Part shown: one piece after another, positions 21,693 through 33,565 of the stretch | Layout of the letters: every line of letters begins with the position of its first letter | Position numbering within the stretch: position 1 is the stretch's first letter | Notes under the pieces: generated by a model | Seen by the model: only the letters and a program-made list of their open reading frames with translations | What the model was told of the DNA's origin: nothing | Database searches by the model: none | Made by a program: the position numbers and the translations under genes | DNA from: Zea mays | Taxonomy: Eukaryota > Streptophyta > Magnoliopsida > Poales > Poaceae | Assembly: GCF_902167145.1 (NCBI RefSeq) | Contig: NC_050098.1 | Coordinates: 83,306,207 to 83,370,206, forward strand | Length of the DNA: 64,000 nucleotides | Direction of reading: 5' to 3'

Positions 21693-23879
21693 CTAATGAA
21701 TGCAACGAGTAAGATACATGCATCATATGATATGTGCTTTAGCAATTAAACTTTGATGGTGAATGATCCACTTAAATTAGATAGAGTTAAATCTTGTTAC
21801 ACAAGATTTTTGGTGGTATTATTAGTAATTTAGATCACACTCAGTTAAATTAAGTGGTAAGTCCATTTTGGTGTTCTCCTTTATGTTTTTAGAGTGGGTT
21901 TGAACTACAAGTTACCTTAATAAATTTCAAAAATTCTGTAAACATTACAGTGGCTTATTACTGGTGTATAATTCTCTGTCCTAAAATTTGGGGCTTAAAA
22001 AGTGAATAGTTTTCTCTGGGCAAAATTACCAAGTTTTAGAGCAGAAGGGGTGATTTGAACTACAACTACCATTTAGCAGTGGGAAGTTTTCTCATACTCA
22101 TTTTTGTTGGCATTTAGATGTTATAACACGACTTGGCACAATTTTCTAGCCATTAATACTTACCAGTTATTTTATTATGATTTTCCCAAGTTTCTGGCCA
22201 AAGGGGTGCTTTCTACTACCACTATATTTGAAAAATATCAAACAACAGATTTCTGATTTTTCCCAGCTTATATTTTGTGCAAGAGCAATCATTCTGAAGT
22301 TTGGCATCTTTTTGCTTAAAGGAAGGGGTGGTAAGAGTTATTTGGATTAAATGGCCTTTTTCATTAAGTATTGGTAATAGGCATTATTGTACACCTTTCA
22401 ATTGGGTTTGCATTTTTCTCTGGTGGCCTATCTCATTAGTGACATAACAAAATTTTATTTGCCCATTATTGCATTATTTTGGGTTACTAATGATTTATTC
22501 AAAATATGACTCATTATCATGTTCTATTTATCTACCCTACTTAAAATGATGGGCTGGGGTGTTTATTATTTTTGCAGTGGGGTTTTGGTGGTTATAAGTT
22601 CACTGCCATTTTATTAATAACTTTGGGTCTGGTTTTATGACTCTAATAATTGTTTTCTAGTTGGAATAATGCTAAATAAAACATTCCACTTTAATTCTAT
22701 TCTGGACTAGAGGTCTTTCTATTTTTCCCAGGTTCTCTGTTACTTAAGTAGGCTAGGAAAAATAATTTCATCCACTGGTCATTAATTTCTAAGGCCTTTC
22801 TGATTTTCCTAAGTTTTGGGCAAAAATGGCTTTTAATAGATATCCCCACTAAATTTTTCAATACTGGGGTTCTCACTATTTTTAAACAGTGTTTAAATGG
22901 GGTTTGAACATCTACAAGTTTTCTTAAGTTCACCACAGAAGCATAACTAATTTTCCTTAATTAAACAAGGTTTGGTCAGTTTCTGTATTTAATTCTAAAC
23001 TCTAAAATTTAGATCAGAAAGCATGGGGTTTAGCATTTTTAATTGGTAGTCCATAATATTTAGAATCCAGCAAAATTGGTTTGACCATATTTGGTTAAGT
23101 ATCTCTCAAGTTATGAATTTCCTAAGTTCTCTGTTCATTAAAAAGATTAAACAGAAATGATTAAATGGAAAACTACTTTGCAACGGGGTCCCTGGCGGGT
23201 GTTTTCAAGTTTCCTTACAGACTAGTCCTTGGGCTACTATTCAATTGAGTTGCTGACAATTCAGAAAACCCCCTGGGTTCTTCTAATCCTAACCCGAGGT
23301 CCTTCCCACAAATCAAACAGTACCCGCGGCGGAAGAAAGGGCGGAGGGGCTTACCGGCGGCGAGACTGCTCTGGTGAGGTGGCCGAGGGTGTAGAGGAGG
23401 TCCTGAGGGTCACGGCGATGTGCGGGTCGCCGTCGGGGATGGTCGGAGTCGGCCGGTCCACGTGCATAGGCGGGGGAGCTGGTCGGCGGCGAGGAGTCCA
23501 GCCTATCCAGGGCACAATTGACCAATCAAACGGGTCAAAGAGCTTCACCAGGGATCAAGGAAGGTGTGTGCGCGAGGAATTGAAGAACGGCTCACCGGAT
23601 TGCTCGGTCTACACGCGCAGGCGGGCGGCCGAAGTCCGGTGAGGGCGATCTTGGCCTTCCGGTGAAGTTCTGCCGGGTCCGAGGGTTGGGAAAGCTTCAC
23701 AAGCTACTGGCGAAGCTAACCGAGCGGCTAGCGCGGCTTGGAAGTGACTAGAGTGGGCTGGCCATGGTGGTCGAAGCTCTGGCGGCAATGGCGGGCGGAA
23801 AAAGAGCTCGCCGGAGCTAAGGAGGGGCGTCTGGCCGGCGAAGGTGAGCACGGGGTGAGGTGAGGCGCGCCTAGGGAGG

Positions 23880-23886
23880 CTTTATA
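23880..23886 (-). promoter_or_regulatory. GyA 3' LTR TATA box
   Basis: In sense CCTATAAAGCCTCCC; the 5' copy is at 45670-45676. Confidence 0.75.
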
Positions 23887-24127
23887 GGCGCGGGCGAGCA
23901 CGGCCGAGGGTGAGGGCGCGCGGCGGACTTGACTGAACGCTGGGGCAAGTGCGCGCGCGGGTTGGGCGAACGCCGGCGTGCCGACCAGGGTCGAACACGT
24001 GTGCCCGTTCGTTCTGCCCAAGTTCTGGCGCGTGTAGTCATTCATCCGAGCCTGCTCTCGCCTTGGTCAGTGCACAAAACCTCTTCTCCTCCCTACAAGC
24101 TACCGATCTTGTGTGGGGGTCAAAGGA

Positions 24128-24132
24128 TTTTG
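24128..24132. repeat. GyB target site duplication, left
   Basis: TTTTG, repeated at 36689-36693. Confidence 0.93.
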
Positions 24133-24379
24133 TGTCACACCCGGTTCCAGGGGGTAGAACCGAGCGCATAGCATATGTGTGCCAGGATCCATTTCCACAC
24201 ATATGTTGACGTCACAAGTGTAATATATCAAAAGACAATGCAATAAAGGCGTAAAGAGAGTATAATACTTTATTACATCATCTGAAACATTGTATCTTTA
24301 ACAAGTCTCACATCAAAGTAAAGCGGAAATAAACAACTGGGCAATCTTCCACAGGAAGTTGACCGGCGTATCGTTAGAC

Positions 24380-24429
24380 TTAGAATTCCTCGTCGTCAAA
24401 AACTCCATCAAAGTCTCCAGCATCACCCT
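24380..24429 (-). other. Candidate LTR coding exon 3 (GyB 3' LTR)
   Basis: After acceptor ATTTTGATCAG it reads, with one base from exon 2, EGDAGDFDGVFDDEEF and TAA. It has the same phase, acidic tail and stop layout as the Gy1/GyA exon 3, but no residue-level similarity beyond acidity. Confidence 0.45.
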
Positions 24430-25428
24430 CTGATCAAAATAAGCAAGGGTGAGCTCACTTATGGTCGGGGCTCAGCAAGTGGGGGAAAAACTAATGCAGG
24501 TATAACAAGGTGAGGCTAAGGTTGAGCAGTAAGCATTTTAGTTGGTCAATATTTTATTAACAACACCTGTCTTACTAATAAGTGTGCATCCCAAATATCC
24601 CATTTAAACAAAGGAATATGAGTATAACAAAAACACTTAAGTGAAATCACTTAAGCAAATTATTGGCAGATCATCGGATCTCAATTTAATTCCATCTTCA
24701 AGTTCAATTATCATGTGAGGAGTCCAGGTCGCTCATAACCGCGAGCACGGCTGATATATCAGTTTTACACCCTGCAGAGGTGGTACAACTTTACCCACAA
24801 GCCATGTATCTCATCTAGCACGGGTTGATCGGACCCTTAAACACTGCCGAGGTGAATGGCTAGGGATCCATTATGAGGCTTTCACAAAATACACTTAATA
24901 CGAAGCAACCCGCTAAGGTTTCTAAAGATGATGGTGGTGGCCCCCTGGGTGAGGTACCTTAGCCAAGAATACGACCCCATGTTAACGTGGGCTGCCAGCA
25001 CCTACCGCTGCCCCTCTTGCCCATATTTCAGGTAAGGTTGCTAGGCACTAAGCATATAGAGCTAATTACCAAAGCCAGAGCCATGATAGCACTCGTGGTT
25101 GCACTGTTATCCTGGGTGGTCACTCCATGTTCCAATTAATTTGTAATAAAGTTATCTTAACCATCGGGTTAATGTCATAATTGGCAATTAACATTTTTGG
25201 AACATTAAAACCAATTAACGAGTGACATTAGGAATCATTAAGTTGAGCGGTAGCATAAATCTTGCACAGCTTAATTATTTTCCCAGGTTAAACAAGGAAT
25301 ACAGGTAGTAAATCTAGGAAATCCTTAATTAGGTAAACCCATCAAATTATGCAACATATCAAAAAGTAAACATTATTATATGCAATGAGTAGGTACAAAC
25401 AGAATATGCAGAGGGAGAATCCACTTGC

Positions 25429-25494
25429 CTTGCTCAAAAGCGTCTTGCGGGTCGTCCTCGAACGTATTCGAATCGCCTACCGCACAATCGGCTT
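25429..25494 (-). other. Candidate LTR coding exon 2 (GyB 3' LTR)
   Basis: Acceptor GACTCTATTAG, donor GCAAG|GCAAGT, a textbook GC-type 5' splice site. With one upstream base it reads EADCAVGDSNTFEDDPQDAF then EQ. It is identical in the 5' LTR copy at 34615-34680. Confidence 0.45.
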
Positions 25495-26696
25495 CTAATA
25501 GAGTCGCATAGCGCACATACAAAAATAAAACATAAACCAATAAATAAACATGCACCATTTCATAAACATACACCAATACATCATTAAACACACATTAACA
25601 TATCGCACTAATCATATCTTAATTACGTACTAATCGCGTAAATTCTTATTAATTCAATTGTAGCTATTAATGTGATCCTAATGGTGAATTTATGAGTGGG
25701 TGCAATTAATATATTTTAACCAATATTATTATATTTTAACATCATCATTGAAATTAAATGATAATTATCGTCTTTAATACTAATAAATAAGTTTTTATCC
25801 TTTTTATTTCTAACTCAAATGGAGTATGGCTAAAAATGAATCTATTAATATTAATATTCTAAAAATCTACATAAATTGCTAATTGAACTTTTTATAACAC
25901 AAGTGAGGATATTTTGACATAAACCAGTATTTTGCTTAATCTAAAAATCTAAGTACTCAATTTGCGAACATGTTTATTTGACTAGCAAAAATCTATTTTC
26001 CATACTACTAATGATATTTTCTCCTTTCTTTATAAAAAGAAAATGTTAACAAAATAATTAACTAAATCATCTAGAAATCCTATATTATTCATATGACATG
26101 CGTTCTATACCATTTTTCTAAATCCACTTAAAGTGCACTATAATTCTCCAAATAGTTTCTAAAGTTTATTGTGACCAAATTTAACTACAAAAACTCTTAT
26201 CTATTGTTTTTATCACCAACATGTGACTACTAAATCTAATCCATATTTTTCTAATCCAAAAATCAACGCGTCGATTAACATGAAATAACACGGTGTACGA
26301 ATAATCGCATGAAACTACCAAACAATTCCATAACGCTCATACACATAAATTGTGGATCACACGTGTTCATATTACAGCAAACCAAAATATACAACTCATG
26401 AATCGAATCAAAAAGTACTTTTATAAAATACACAAATGAAATTTGGGTCGTCATCAACCTTAGGTTCGCGCGTGTGACGGGGATGGATCGACGGGGTTCG
26501 GCCAGGTGGAGAGCAAGGCTCGACTACGGACGGCGAGTGCGTGGCTCCGGCGAACTCCGGCGACGAAAGGCACACTCCGGCGAACTCCACGGGCTCCGGC
26601 GACGAACGACAACGAACGGCAACGTCGAGCAGTGTACTGGCGAGCTAGAGAGATGGAATGAGCTTGGGTAGGGAAGAAGGGAGAGGGCTCTGCTGC

Positions 26697-26705
26697 CTTT
26701 TTATA
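26697..26705 (-). promoter_or_regulatory. GyB 3' LTR TATA box
   Basis: In sense CTCTATAAAAAGGCAG. Confidence 0.82.
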
Positions 26706-27483
26706 GAGAGAGGGAGGGAAGAAGAAAGGATGCCAGGGAGAGCTTCAATGGGGAGCTGGCTGTCTTCATATACCGTCAATACGTCGGTTACCAAGGGAGA
26801 AATAATAGGAGGAGGAAGAAACGGTAGAGTTGAAGCTCCATTAATCCGTGATGAAGAACGGACGTGTGTGTGCATGGCGCTTGGGTTCGACCGTTGGCTT
26901 GCTTGCGCGTGGTCGCGGGTTGGGGCCGGGGTTGCTCGCGCGCTGGCGTCGAGCTCGCGCTCGGGCGCTGCCGGTGACGCGGCCTGGGAGGTAGAGGGCG
27001 CGGCGGCTGCATGCTGCGCGAGAGCGAGAGAAGAAAGGAGGAGAGAGAGAAGAGAGAATAGAGGGAGAAGACAGAGGGGGCGGCGGCGGCTGGGATTTTC
27101 CCAGGGGCGCGCGCGGCTGTAGAGGCTAGGGTTTGGGGTCTTGGGCCCCTAGTGGGCCCGGTTGGGGTAGATTTAGGTTTTTTTTTTCTAATTCCGAGAT
27201 GCATTTTTAAAGAGCTCAAAAAATCATAAAAATTCACCAAAAATATTTATAAATAAACTACTTGTTTTTACACTAATAATCATTATATTATTTAATTATT
27301 ATATTAAATACTAGGATCTCTTTTTAAAAATACTTGATAATAAACATCCGATAATCAATCAAGCGCACACAACAAAAATTGATTCAAAATGCAAATAAAT
27401 AATTAAACACTTAAAAAAATATGACCCTAATTAATATAATAACTAAATTCATTATTTTATTTGATGGCTTTTGTGGTGTTACA

Positions 27484-27500
27484 AACCTACCCCTCTTAAA
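27484..27500 (-). other. GyB polypurine tract
   Basis: In sense TTTTTAAGAGGGGTAGGTT before the 3' LTR; nearly the same as in GyE and GyF. Confidence 0.88.
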
Positions 27501-27519
27501 AAGAATCTCGTCCTCGAGA

Positions 27520-28278
27520 TTAAGAAACTTTCGAGAATAACTGGGGGAATTCTGCTCTGAGTTCATCTTCTCTTTCCCAAGTGGCCTCATCTTCCGAATG
27601 ATGACTCCACTGAACTTTGTACATGTTAATGACTTTATTCCGTGTAATTCTGCGAGATGTTTCCAGAATTCTGATTGGGTACTCCGAATAAGTCAAATCC
27701 TCATTAACATTCAGTTCTTCCATGGGTAACTGTTCTTCTGGTACTCTCAAGCACTTCATAAGCTGTGATACGTGAAATACGTCATGCATATCCGATAAAC
27801 TATCGGGTAGCTCTAACTGATAGGCTACTTCACCTTTTCTTTCCAAAATCTTGAATGGGCCGATATAGCGAGGTGATAATTTTCCCTTAACCTTAAACCT
27901 TTTCATTCCTCTCATCGGTGAAACTTTAAGGTAGACAAAGTCTCCTACTTCAAACATCAATTCTCTTCTTCTATTATCAGCATAGCGAGGTGCCATTTTG
28001 AGACTTGCTTGATAACTGTTGTTATACGAAAATTCTGCATAAGGCAAACTTTTATCCCAACTTCTACCATGCTTTAGAGCACAAGCTCTTAGCATATCCT
28101 CTAGCACTTGGTTTGTTCTTTCCGTTTGCCCATCCGTCTGCGGATGATAAGCTGAACTAAAATTTAGCTTGGTATCCATGGACTCATGTAGTCTTTTCCA
28201 AAAACGCGAGGTAAATTGGGTTCCTCGATCTGATACGATCTTCTTCGGTACTCCATGCAGACAAACAATCCTTGACAT
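27520..28278 (-). pseudogene. GyB integrase core and chromodomain, internally deleted
   Basis: Catalytic core (VSDRGTQFTSRFWKRL, FSSAYHPQTDGQTERTNQV) continues to YNNSYQASLKMAP, then jumps straight to YADNRRREL. Some 51 residues present in GyF and Gy1 (the FEALYGRKCRTPL stretch onward) are missing without a frame change. The GPY/F module, HVSQL and chromodomain (KVQWSHHSEDEATWE) follow. Confidence 0.93.
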
Positions 28279-28293
28279 GTATAACTCTGCTAA

Positions 28294-29265
28294 CTAGGCT
28301 CCTGAGTAAGTTGTCTTCACAGGTATAAAGTGTGCTACTTTAGTCAACCTGTCCACTATGACCCATATTGAACCATAGCCATCTCGAGTACGGGGTAGTC
28401 CAACTATGAAATCCATACTGATTTCTTCCCATTTCAATTCCGGTACCTTAAGAGGTTGTAGCAATCCTGCTGGTCTTTGGTGTTCAGCTTTAACTCGCTG
28501 ACACACGTCACATAATGCAACATGAGTAGCTACATCTCTTTTCAATCCGTACCACCAATACTTTTCCTTAAGATCCTGGTACATCTTGGTACTTCCAGGG
28601 TGAATGGAGTAAGCTGAATCATGGGCTTCTCTCAAAATAAGTTGGCGCAGGTGTTCGATTTCGGGTACACAGATTCTCTTCTTAAACCATAATGTGCCTT
28701 GATCATCTTCCCTGAAATCTGGGGCTTTACCCAAACTAATCAAAGCTTTAATTTCCTTAATTTTCTCATCAGACTCTTGTCCTTTACGAATATCTTCTTC
28801 CAAAGTAGATTCAACTTCCATAACTATTGCTTCTACATTATTGAGCAATCCAAGGTTGAGTTGTTCCATTTCCCAACACAATTCCTGTGACATCAAATGA
28901 GTAGTGATGTTGTTCACTTGACCCTTACGGCTCAAAGCATTAGCTACTACATTTGCTTTTCCTGGGTGATATTGTATTTCCAAATCATAGTCCTTGATCA
29001 ACTCAAGCCATCTTCTCTGTCTGAGGTTGAGTTCTTTCGGAGTGAATATGTATTTCAGGCTTTTGTGATCCGTGAAGATTTTGCACTTGTTTCCAATCAT
29101 ATAGTGCCTCCAAATCTTCAAAGCATGCACTACGGCAGCTAGTTCCAAATCATGCGTAGGATAATTCTTCTCATGCTTTCTCAACTGCCTTGATGCATAA
29201 GCTATCACTTTTCCTTCTTGCATTAGCACACATCTAAGTCCATGGTGTGATGCATCGCAATACAC
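28294..29265 (-). pseudogene. GyB RNase H and integrase N-terminal half
   Basis: RNase H ([55 protein letters not shown]) leads to the integrase zinc-binding domain ([18 protein letters not shown]...CDVCQRVK). The start of the catalytic core follows ([28 protein letters not shown]). The section ends in a TAG just before LAELYMSR. Confidence 0.95.
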
Positions 29266-29266
29266 A

Positions 29267-30385
29267 TCAAATCCCTTGTGGATGTCTGTTGTCTGGCATT
29301 ACCAATATTGGTGCAGTGGTTAACCTTATCTTGAGTTCTTCAAAACAATTCTGGCAAGCTTCATCCCATTTGAAATCTTTGCCTTTCTCCAATACAGAGG
29401 TAAGTGGTTTCACTAACTTGGAAAAACCTTCAATAAATCTTCTATAGTATCCTGCCAATCCATGAAAACTTCTGATCTTGGACGCATCCTTTGGTTGCTT
29501 CCAATCCAGTATCTCACTTATCTTTCCTGGGTCCACTTTAATTCCACCATCGGTAACGATATGCCCTAAGAAAGCAACTTCCTTCAACCAAAAATCACAC
29601 TTCGAGAACTTTGCGTATAGCTGGTTGTCACGAAGCTTTTGTAGGACTAGCCTTAAATGATCTTCGTGTGTTTCTTCATTCGGAGAATATATCAGTATGT
29701 CGTCAATGAATACGACAACAAACTGATCCAGATATTCCATTTCCATGAATACTTTATTCATCAAGTTCATAAAGTATGCTGGTGCATTAGTCAGTCCAAA
29801 TGACATGACCAAAAACTCATATAATCCATATCTCGTCGTGAAGGCTGTCTTGGGTACATCTTCTGTTCGAATCTTTAACTGATGATATCCCGATCTCAGA
29901 TCTATTTTCGAGAATATCTTAGCTCCCTTCATTTGATCGAATAAATCTTCAATCCGAGGTAGTGGATATTTATTCTTGATGGTTACTTCATTCAAACTTC
30001 TATAATCAACATACATTCTCCTCGAACCATCCTTCTTGTTCACAAATAGAACTGGGGCTCCCCAAGGGGATGAACTTGGGCGAATGAAACCTTTTTCTAG
30101 TAATTCTTCTATTTGTTTCTTGAGTTCTACTAAATCTTTGACATCCATTCTATAAGGTCTTTTCGAGATAGGTGCGGTTCCGGGTACTAATTCAATAGAA
30201 AAATCTATATCACGGTCAGATGGCATACCTGGTAATTCCTCCGGAAATACGTCTGGGTATTCGCACACTACTTTGATATTTTCCAAGGGCTTTTCTTCCA
30301 AGTGATTGATCACTGTTTTCCCTTTTTCATCTGTTGACTTGTCTATGTTAACTTGGATTCTTTCACCTTGAGGACTTGTCAACAT
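29267..30385 (-). pseudogene. GyB reverse transcriptase
   Basis: 372 codons, the longest open block of the element. Contains the RT entry ([17 protein letters not shown]), [48 protein letters not shown], the catalytic FIDDILIYS (intact) and the thumb/connection ([20 protein letters not shown]). The frame is lost at VMPD because of a 7-bp near-tandem insertion. Confidence 0.95.
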
Positions 30386-30400
30386 AATTGTTCCATTGGC

Positions 30401-30751
30401 TCACTGTATCACTCCATCACAACTTTTCAACCAGTTGCATCCAAGAATCACATCAATACCGTTGGATCCTAGGACCACTGGGTTGACTGAAAAATCTGTT
30501 CCTTGAATCTTGATATTAACATGGGGGCATGAGTGTGTGGCCTTCATGTCACCTCCCGGTGAACTAATGTGTAATATCCTCTTCAGAGGGTACTTAGGTA
30601 TGTTATGTTTTTCCACAAATGACTCAGTTATAAAAGAATGCGATGCTCCAGAGTCAAATAAAACTGATGCAGGTATGGAGTTAACAAGGAACATACCATA
30701 CACTATGTCGGCATCCTCAGGCACTGATTCCGTAGTGACGTGATTGACCAT
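30401..30751 (-). pseudogene. GyB protease
   Basis: Retropepsin with ASVLFDSGASHSFITESF, the CPHVNIKIQGTDF strand and VILGCNWL. The active-site Asp-Ser-Gly is kept. The section is closed by a TGA after DGVIQ. Confidence 0.93.
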
Positions 30752-30882
30752 TCCTCTGCTCTGGTTCTGCGGTGTCTTGTTCTGAGCAGATCCACGAGCG
30801 GGGGTGCTCTGGTCATTTCTTTGGTTATTGTTTTTCTGGGGTGTCTGCTGGTTGCGCCTTGGGCAGTTGTTAGCATAGTGGC

Positions 30883-31903
30883 CTAGCTCACCGCACTTGA
30901 AGCAGCCATTGGGTTGGACAGGTGCGTTGTTTCTGGCCTGCGTGTTACTAGCGCCACTTTGACGATTCTGTGAACTACTACCAGACCTCTGGTTGGTCTG
31001 AGAGTTGTTCCTTTGTTGAATCTGACTCTGATTATTTCTCTGGCCTTGTTGTCCAGAGCGTTGTACTTGATAATTATTTTCACCTTAATTTCCAGAGCGG
31101 AACTGCGAACCTTGAGCGTTGTTTGGCTGGGTGTTCCTGCTGGACTGACCTTGGAACTTCCTTTTATGGTCAGATAATTCCTTCCTTTTGCTCTCAAGGC
31201 CAATTGCCTTGTTCAGGAGTGTCTGGAAATTGGGAAAAGTGTGACTCTGAAGTTGGTAGTTCAGAGGTCCAATTAGTCCTTCCAGGAAACGCTCTTGGCA
31301 CTTCTCATCAGTGTCCACTTCTTATGGGGCATAGCGTGAAAGCTGAGTGAAGCGATCACGATACTCACTAACAGACATATTCCCTTGAGTAAGGGAAAGG
31401 AACTCCTTCTTTTTCAGCTTCATAATTCCCGAAGGAATGTGGTGAGCGCGGAAGTTCTCCTGAAACTCCTACCAGGTTATTGTATCAGCATTGGGATGTG
31501 CCGCTGTGAAGGCATCCCACCAGTCGGACGCGGAACCCTCGAGTGTTCCCGAGGCGTACAAGACCTTCTCCCGGTCGTTGCACTGAGTGATGTCCAACTT
31601 CTTTCCAATGACCTTTATCCAGTCATCGGCATCCAGAGGATCAACCGCATGAGAGAATGTTGGCGGATGATGACTCATGAAATCCCGGTGCTTATCTCTG
31701 GCCGGGGGTGCATACTGCTGTTGCTGCTAATGTTGTTGATTCTGCTGGTTCTGCTGAATTTGTTGAACAGCCGCAGTGATTCCTTGCAGAATCTGCATCT
31801 GGGCGGCGATGAACTGTTCCATATTGGGATTCGGTGGTGGTGGTGGTGGTACTTGTTGACCACGCTGGTTCCGGTTGTTAGGTCCTTGACGTGGGTTCAC
31901 CAT
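30883..31903 (-). pseudogene. GyB Gag
   Basis: After a Pro- and Gln-rich N-terminus the Gag core reads HHPPTFSHAVDPLDADDW, LYASGTLEGSASDWWDAF, LSLTQGNMSVSEYRDRF and RFLEGLIGPLNYQLQSHTF. A Gln/Asn-rich basic tail follows, with a zinc knuckle CFKCGELGHYANNC. Four of the six stops lie in this part. Confidence 0.92.
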
Positions 31904-32157
31904 CTGATTGGTTAGAGAGTGAACATCTTAGAGAAGAGAAGAGTAGAAAGATTCTAGAGGGGAAATGACTTAGGTTTTAAAAATTTTATATGTTCTTATG
32001 GCCATCATTCCATAAGACCATTGCACTCAAACAAAGATCCAAATCAAACATTTCAATCAATCACCATCACATGGTTGGTATTTATTAATATGATAACTTA
32101 AAGAGAGTATCATCGTCTAATGCGAAGTATAACTTATTACATCATGACTCAAAACTC

Positions 32158-33168
32158 CTAAAGCAGCCTAGTGACGGATCCGGGCTCTCCATAGCGCAGC
32201 CTCTTGCGGGGAGGAGACAACGCCATGGCGGGGTCCTGAGCTTCGGGCGGATCTAGTCCTTGCAGTTGGGCTTCCAGGGCTGCAATCCTGGCGTGGGCAT
32301 TCTCCAGCTCCAAGTGCACCCTATAGAGATCCAGGGTGGCACTGTCCAGGTCGGTGTTGAGACCGGCCACTACACCAGCTAGGGTGTTGAGGCGATCCTC
32401 ACCAGCTTCTCCTGGGACGATGTTGGTCTGGCTTCCTCCACGCAGACGCTGAGGAAGATGCCTGAACCTCGTGTTCTGCAGCTGCTGCCGGTAGGTGTGG
32501 CTGAGCGACCACAGGGTCCGACGGGCAGCATCGCTGACCGAGGCAGCGTAGGTCGATAGTGGTGTCAGGGACTCATGAGCAGACAGATTCCTGAATCCCC
32601 TGTCACCTGTATCCATCACCCTGACGTGGATGCGAGTGATGTAATAGCAAGCCCGGGGAGGCTCGCTCACTCGCCTTGTTTCGTACAGGGGGCGGACGTA
32701 GGTGCCTAGCGCGTGCAGCACCTCTTGCAGCAGGTTGGGGAAGTGCCCCGTCTCGAACATTGATGTGTAATGTTCGACAACAGGACCAAACCCCATGAAG
32801 TTGTCCTGCTGGGCGTAATCAGCTTCCTCATGGACGTGTCCGTCTTCTCCTCCTTCGTCGTCGTCGTCATCCTCGTCATCATCGTCTCCGGAGTCGTCGG
32901 GATCGTCTCCTCCGGGTGCAGGTGCTTGGAAGGCTGGTGCAGACGATGCTGACGTCGATGATCCAGCTGCGAAAGCCAGGGATTCGGCCAACGGAGTGGG
33001 GGTCGACAGCTGTTCCTCCGAGCTGTCCTCCAGGTTGATTACATTCTCCACTCGGACGGGAGGGAGATCCGCCGGAACTTCCTCGACTACCACTGGGTAG
33101 ACCGGGATCTGCCGGGGCTGAGGGGCGTACCTGGTGTTGATGCGGGTAGTTTGGAGAGTGCGAACCAT
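32158..33168 (-). CDS. GyB pre-gag ORF, acidic coiled-coil protein of unknown function
   Basis: 336 codons, fully open, starting 152 bases after the 5' LTR and ending 255 bases before gag. It starts MVRTLQTTRINTRYAP and continues through a Val/Pro-rich part. A strong Asp/Glu run lies near residues 90-115. A folded-looking region has FPNLLQEVLHALG, RPLY and PPRACYYITRI, and a C-terminal coiled coil (LELENAHARIAALEAQLQG) precedes a basic end (PPRKRLRYG). The FP..L.EVL...G....PLY....PR pattern recurs in the GyA ORF. It is the only gene in GyB with no break. No known family comes to mind. Confidence 0.8.
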   Translation of the reverse strand: MVRTLQTTRINTRYAPQPRQIPVYPVVVEEVPADLPPVRVENVINLEDSSEEQLSTPTPLAESLAFAAGSSTSASSAPAFQAPAPGGDDPDDSGDDDDEDDDDDEGGEDGHVHEEADYAQQDNFMGFGPVVEHYTSMFETGHFPNLLQEVLHALGTYVRPLYETRRVSEPPRACYYITRIHVRVMDTGDRGFRNLSAHESLTPLSTYAASVSDAARRTLWSLSHTYRQQLQNTRFRHLPQRLRGGSQTNIVPGEAGEDRLNTLAGVVAGLNTDLDSATLDLYRVHLELENAHARIAALEAQLQGLDPPEAQDPAMALSPPRKRLRYGEPGSVTRLL

Positions 33169-33303
33169 CTACAAAAGAAGTGTCAACTCAGTTGAATTTC
33201 AAAGAGGTAAGACTGATAAAGGAATTTATAGGAATGAAATTAGCAAGTTTTGAACAACTAGGCTTTCCATTTCTAACTAATCTAACGACCTAGGGTCAGC
33301 ATA

Positions 33304-33315
33304 CCTCTGATACCA
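33304..33315 (-). other. GyB primer binding site (initiator Met tRNA)
   Basis: In sense TGGTATCAGAGG, four bases after the LTR; eleven of twelve bases match the usual site. Confidence 0.9.
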
Positions 33316-33565
33316 CTTCTGTCACACCCGGTTCCAGGGGGTAGAACCGAGCGCATACCATATGTGTGCCAGGATCCATTTCCACACATATGTTGACGTC
33401 ACAAGTTTAATATATCAAAAGACAATGCAATAAAGGCGTAAAGAGAGTATAATACTTTATTACATCATCTTAAACATTGTATCTTTAACAAGTCTCACAT
33501 CAAAGTAAAGCGGAAATAAACACTGGGCAATCTTCCACAGGAAGTTGACCGGCGTATCATTAGAC

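Larger units (their letters stand above)
20163..24132 (-). repeat. GyA 3' LTR, U5 side
   Basis: First part of a 4595-bp LTR (the rest is 36694-37318). In sense it ends GGTTCCACCACA at 20163. It contains a candidate terminal coding exon (20477-20583), a candidate middle exon (21570-21692), AT-rich intron-like DNA, a donor-like GTAAGC at 23354 and the TATA box at 23880-23886. ORFs at 20438-21236 on the plus strand are shadows. Confidence 0.92.
24133..27483 (-). repeat. GyB 3' LTR (3351 bp)
   Basis: Ends fixed by alignment with 33320-36688 and by the target duplication. It contains a TATA box at 26697-26705 and candidate exons at 24380-24429 and 25429-25494. Between the GC-rich leader (26440-27120) and the exon is AT-rich DNA of about 950 bp. 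Other ORFs (26408-27240, both strands) are GC-rich shadows. Confidence 0.96.
27520..31903 (-). pseudogene. GyB gag-pol polyprotein, interrupted
   Basis: One frame from ATG 31903 (MVNPRQGPNNR) with stops at 31727, 31469, 31322, 31085, 30401 and 28294 (lowest base). A frameshift at 29267 is caused by a 7-bp near-repeat insertion, and about 51 codons are missing in frame near 27985. All six stops fit C-to-T changes. Without them it would have been a normal chromovirus polyprotein. Confidence 0.95.

Noticed and set aside
25376..25591. Whole 71-codon ORF as a gene, identical at 34562-34777
   Set aside because: It opens with GTG and its first part is low-complexity AT-rich DNA; only the splice-bounded 66 bases look coding.
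26658..27122. 154-codon ORF in the GyB LTR, also at 35844-36326
   Set aside because: Present in both LTR copies because they are duplicates, but frames diverge after the 9-bp and point changes, and purine-rich repeats explain the Arg/Glu content.
31385..31915. 176-codon plus-strand ORF over GyB Gag
   Set aside because: Antisense shadow of Gag with Leu runs from Gln codons.
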